A stretch of DNA of 9,827 bases from NCBI GenBank assembly GCA_002690445.1, contig NZER01000398.1:1-9827 (forward strand). The letters run 5' to 3'. Positions 7,601 through 9,827 of this stretch are shown in pieces. A model generated the notes under the pieces. It saw nothing but the letters and a program-made list of their open reading frames with translations. It did no database searches and had not been told where the DNA came from. The number at the start of each line of letters is the position of its first letter. The first letter of the stretch is position 1. A program made the translations under genes and the position numbers. This DNA comes from Candidatus Pacearchaeota archaeon. Lineage in GTDB: Archaea; Nanoarchaeota; Nanoarchaeia; Pacearchaeales; GW2011-AR1.

Positions 7601-9701
7601 CACTGTCGAAGAAGCATGGACTAAATTGGGGGTATCTAAGTCAGAGGCGAGATTGATTAATGAGGTAAAAGCATCAAGAGAGGCAATAGCGGAAGTTGCC
7701 AGAGCGCAGCAGATTAATCCAGAGCAATACTTTCGTGAGATAGCTGCGGTGCGAAGAGCTATGGATAACACTGATTACCTTGGCGTGATGAGTGACCTTG
7801 CGACTCCCTACAGAGTTCTGAAGAGAGTCACCGGTAAGGCAGCGATAGAACGAAAGCCGCTAGGGGATCTTTATTACTGGCAGAAGAATCCCCTCAAACA
7901 GTACGAGGCATACATTAAGGACATCAGCACAAGGGCTGGTGTGACTGGGGAGATAAAGGAACTAGGTAGGGCGTTCGGAGTTGACCATGTAGCCGGGGTT
8001 CTTAGCGATAGTTCGATGATTAAAATCAGCGCTCAAGGGTTCAAGGGTAACTCGAAAAAAGCTGCTGAAGTTGCTGAGATATTATCAACACATCATGGCA
8101 TACAGATGGTACCGCTCAGTCCAACAATGAGCCAAGACGTTGCCAAGGTTCTCCTGCCAGCAGGGAGAAAGCTTGGTGAGGATGCTGTTACTTTTGTTCC
8201 CAAGGTTGTGGCTAACCGACTCCAGAACCTATTGATGATCACTCCCGCTGCCCGACAAACAAATTTGTACAAAGGGCTTGATCACTTTAGGCAGGCGTGG
8301 GTCAGGCCAGCCAACGCATGGTTTAGACAAGCGGCGACTGTTCTGCGGTCAGGCTCTTTCCAGGCGGTGAACTACCATGGAGCCGTTGGTCTTGGCTATC
8401 TTGGCCTTGGGATAGATGCTGCGAACCCAGCGCTCCAGGTGGGTGCTCATCGGGTGGCATTCTCTGCAGCCTTTGGCGGGTCGGAGTTAGCCAAGGGCGC
8501 TAGAATGATGCTGCCAAGATCTCCATCAGGGGAGATGCTAAAACTTGGCGATGCTTTAGAGATCATGACTGAATACGGAATCCTGAATCAGGGCATGATG
8601 AAATATGGTCTAGATATCTCGGCAGGGAGAGGCCTCTTGTCTGTTCCTGCAAACATGCTGTCTCGGACTGCAAGAAAGTTTAAGCTTCAGCAGACAGCCG
8701 AATTCTCAGACAACTACCAAAAGGCCGTGTTGTTTATGGGCCATCTGAGGAGTACCTCCCGCAAGGATATCTATCGGACCCTAGATTTTGTGGCTGAGTA
8801 TGGACAGAATTACAACAGAATGACCCCATTCGAGAAGAGCGCCATGCGTGACATGTTCACGTTCTACACATGGAGTCGCTTTATTCTGCCCCATCTGGCC
8901 ACTCAAATGTATAAGAACCCCAATCGTCTACAGGCCTTTGAGCGGATAAAGAGTGTCATAGAATATAACAATAGATACGAAAGACCAGAGACAGGGATAG
9001 GGACTCCCGCCTGGGCTTGGATGCAGGGTGCTGTCACTGCGCCTAAATTATATCAGCCCAAGCCAGGAGAAGGCGGTCCCCACGAATATACGGTGTCTAT
9101 ATTGGAGACTCCTTTGGCATCGACAAGCACACTCGCAGGCGGTTTCATGGGCGAGACTGCGCTACACGCACAGCTTGGTCCGGTCCCAAGGGCGTTTATG
9201 GCTGCAATTACCGGAGGGGATTACGGTTCAGGACATGTTTGGGAGCAGCCGCTAAGAATGCCAGGGCTTGATGATTTCGATAGCCCTTCCGCCGCTATGG
9301 AATACCTCTATGATTTTAATGATAGCAAGGCCGGGAGATGGGCTGTTAATATGGTGCCTTTTGGAGGGGCGTTTTTGAATATAATTAAATTATATCAGAA
9401 GGAAGGCATGTACTCTGAAGCTGCCGAGATGTTTATGCGGCACAAGGCGAAGAGAGACTTCCAGGGGTTGGATTGGCTTATTGCCCCTATGTTTGGGATG
9501 AAGCCATTGAGCACTCCCCCGTTCATAGAAATTGGTGGCTTTAAGGTACCGACCTTGGGGCTTACTCGAGAATATACGGTACGACCAGCCGCTACGACAT
9601 ATAGAAGATCAAAAGAATTTGAAGGAGCCGGACAACTTCTTCAAATCCCATCTCGAAAGCCAAAGGCGACCGAGCAAACTCTGACAATAGGAGAAGACTA
9701 A
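4698..9701 (+). CDS. Giant phage virion protein (1667 aa), candidate internal/ejection protein
   Basis: Gene half the window long and intact. Residues 1-240 are charged and mainly helical. Residues 550-614 begin with a hydrophobic LHQVILDPLWVVGPVKAV, then Gly/Ala-rich sequence; 615-725 is Ala-rich with coiled-coil character (VNEVQRVQDKVLRQ; KALIKARAKQARAARIAK). NYVPRW lies at 885-890, in a position where many giant phage proteins have a similar 'nYvP' motif. A Gly-rich hydrophobic stretch (1228-1239, GAVGLGYLGLGI) precedes the most recognisable part, 1335-1425: EFSDNYQKAVLFMGHLR, then TPFEKSAMRDMFTFYTWSRF and LPHLATQMYKNP. I recall this order from large, mostly unannotated phage structural proteins. 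Another hydrophobic segment is at 1549-1566. No lytic transglycosylase motif (ES..N with GA.GL.Q), Walker A or metalloprotease HExxH is seen, and there is no cysteine. The size and position after small coiled-coil and glycine-zipper genes fit a T7 gp16-like internal virion role; tape measure or 'polyvalent' protein are alternatives. Confidence 0.8.
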   Translation: MVYIPMTEEDPSDVWETRITTPRLEHKEDTEEFQYDRLEQVSAGIEGWLGATPLYPTHESLVKAAMAKAAQELEDNKETLTTERLLEVSKNWEKRLYREEKRDREDWHAKAMGATAAYHYIEGEDVTGTAEQEKAWADPSKTWYWNDDQSKRRVLREEAQRFVDPETYAKLANTVINTSVAKLIKDPNIPERIRRRLEHLTTQPFRGPPKKEVVAETTLQWLGKTAVTLLGAPSRYPLSYNADLLKQRLDSGWGKEIEARGTGPTPEEITYIDSMGKPVWKGLTQADMAALPPKWIMGKGKYGGGRTGVLHYPDKRLNPEYEKELKKRMGGEFTPSQEVSLYGYKDVYGHDIEKTTLGLTGEQAAKVGYDRDIPRALGAAYEGFWNDPSAPQLAEQLHRFKTHVSGAAVRELESMPLDDPRRNRYFGKDDEERKRLSIQMAMKRFGKPVTAPEYDFQVKKYLSQLSATTGRFHKFGMREPEVMVEEATREQKQKAIAHAEDYFKGRVNREQLLKKAEEIYKEYPVIKMSSDMLRLDTFEDAMNNPELTELLHQVILDPLWVVGPVKAVRGGMMIARGAATGYGMAKAGKFGKNVSKFATGAGEFGTAAKRFAPEAAAGTRQRVVSRAERLAVAGDEARVAATDAVNEVQRVQDKVLRQSAKQADPMGFVNPSQELEAARVKAVAAGKALIKARAKQARAARIAKVPEVFDEVKKASENGYQKLSEAFRHFTKTDRDYTSLGDLKDDVGMMSRAAEDAGHGSSGVLRSLGDDLLNELNLAKTEQEQDILHQLLSGEFRAAFEGAGATIRPSEAMKELLKNPKMPAAQQLEILTAEAVRTYHLPKHLAEVPGRVRAMSDKFYEAAVAAGQMSKVENGIIGVAKHVLNYVPRWLKDTEKIHDDVMSLGLKFADGKEVEHLGDAAALINPKYHHRSSELEGALRKVVGPGEELSMKNFVKKTEEFMDDRGINTVEEAWTKLGVSKSEARLINEVKASREAIAEVARAQQINPEQYFREIAAVRRAMDNTDYLGVMSDLATPYRVLKRVTGKAAIERKPLGDLYYWQKNPLKQYEAYIKDISTRAGVTGEIKELGRAFGVDHVAGVLSDSSMIKISAQGFKGNSKKAAEVAEILSTHHGIQMVPLSPTMSQDVAKVLLPAGRKLGEDAVTFVPKVVANRLQNLLMITPAARQTNLYKGLDHFRQAWVRPANAWFRQAATVLRSGSFQAVNYHGAVGLGYLGLGIDAANPALQVGAHRVAFSAAFGGSELAKGARMMLPRSPSGEMLKLGDALEIMTEYGILNQGMMKYGLDISAGRGLLSVPANMLSRTARKFKLQQTAEFSDNYQKAVLFMGHLRSTSRKDIYRTLDFVAEYGQNYNRMTPFEKSAMRDMFTFYTWSRFILPHLATQMYKNPNRLQAFERIKSVIEYNNRYERPETGIGTPAWAWMQGAVTAPKLYQPKPGEGGPHEYTVSILETPLASTSTLAGGFMGETALHAQLGPVPRAFMAAITGGDYGSGHVWEQPLRMPGLDDFDSPSAAMEYLYDFNDSKAGRWAVNMVPFGGAFLNIIKLYQKEGMYSEAAEMFMRHKAKRDFQGLDWLIAPMFGMKPLSTPPFIEIGGFKVPTLGLTREYTVRPAATTYRRSKEFEGAGQLLQIPSRKPKATEQTLTIGED
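9688..9693 (+). promoter_or_regulatory. Ribosome binding site TAGGAG inside the end of the giant gene
   Basis: TAGGAG is 7 bases before the ATG at 9701 and lies within the coding sequence of the giant gene. With the TAATG overlap of stop and start (9699-9703), it marks a coupled junction and supports the start of the truncated last gene. Confidence 0.7.
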
Positions 9702-9827
9702 TGGCATCAAGACATGGATTACAACGAGAGATTTCACCTGCTGAACTAGGGTTAAACGCTGCCGATGGCTTGTCTGCTGGCACCCTTAATTCAAACTCTT
9801 TTGATTGCAGTGGGTTCAATCAATTAA
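9701..9827 (+). CDS. 5' end of a gene running off the window (first 42 aa)
   Basis: The ATG at 9701 overlaps the TAA of the giant gene by one base and has TAGGAG 7 bases upstream. The frame stays open for 42 codons to the window end. The peptide begins MASRHGLQREISPAELG, and continues to SNSFDCSGFNQL. The last part, polar residues then an F-D-C-S-G-F strand-like run, could be the first strand of a beta domain, as in appendage proteins such as those at 9-1309, but this is a weak impression. It contains a cysteine, unlike the preceding four proteins. In T7-like order a tail fibre gene would follow the internal virion proteins, which would fit, but the fragment is too short to assign. Confidence 0.6.
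   Translation, partial: MASRHGLQREISPAELGLNAADGLSAGTLNSNSFDCSGFNQL

Noticed and set aside
4698..9701. Lytic transglycosylase domain expected in a T7 gp16-like protein
   Set aside because: I searched the giant protein by eye for a catalytic ES motif followed by N.......GA.GL.Q and found none; no other cell-wall hydrolase motif was evident.

Overview
The window looks like part of the virion structural region of a tailed double-stranded DNA bacteriophage, probably an uncultivated one. All seven genes are on the plus strand and head to tail. Gaps are 8 to 20 bases, or a 1-base overlap at the last junction, and five of the six visible junctions carry a TAGGAG ribosome binding site. I see no promoter, terminator, tRNA, integrase, transposase, replication or lysis gene. 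Nothing identifies the host. The gene order recalls a T7-like (podovirus) late region, where small appendage genes flank internal virion (ejection) proteins, but this is inferred from architecture and not from sequence matches.

Region 1 (9-1309) holds two short beta-rich proteins. The first reads like a phage appendage beta-sandwich. The second begins with a short motif common at the start of phage fibre or spike proteins.

Region 2 (1320-4684) holds three low-complexity proteins rich in helix. They are a 552-residue protein with a disordered Gly/Pro/Ala N-terminus and a central helical part, a 249-residue protein with a charged helix followed by a glycine-zipper-like hydrophobic stretch, and a 306-residue coiled-coil protein with a Thr-Thr-Pro linker. 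Each of the first and third carries a short in-frame tandem DNA repeat.

Region 3 (4698-9701) is one 1667-residue protein. Its C-terminal third matches a pattern I recall from giant, mostly unannotated phage structural proteins: an acidic helix, then TPFEK..MR and FYTWSRF.LP. No lytic transglycosylase motif is visible. A further gene starts at 9701 and runs off the window.

The most interesting observation is that four consecutive proteins (1320-9701, 2774 residues together) contain no cysteine at all by my reading, while both small flanking proteins and the 42-residue fragment of the next gene do. Together with the glycine zipper, the coiled coils and the giant size, this suggests one functional unit, perhaps a set of proteins packed in the capsid and ejected through the tail into the cell envelope. 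This is a hypothesis; no function is proven from the sequence.
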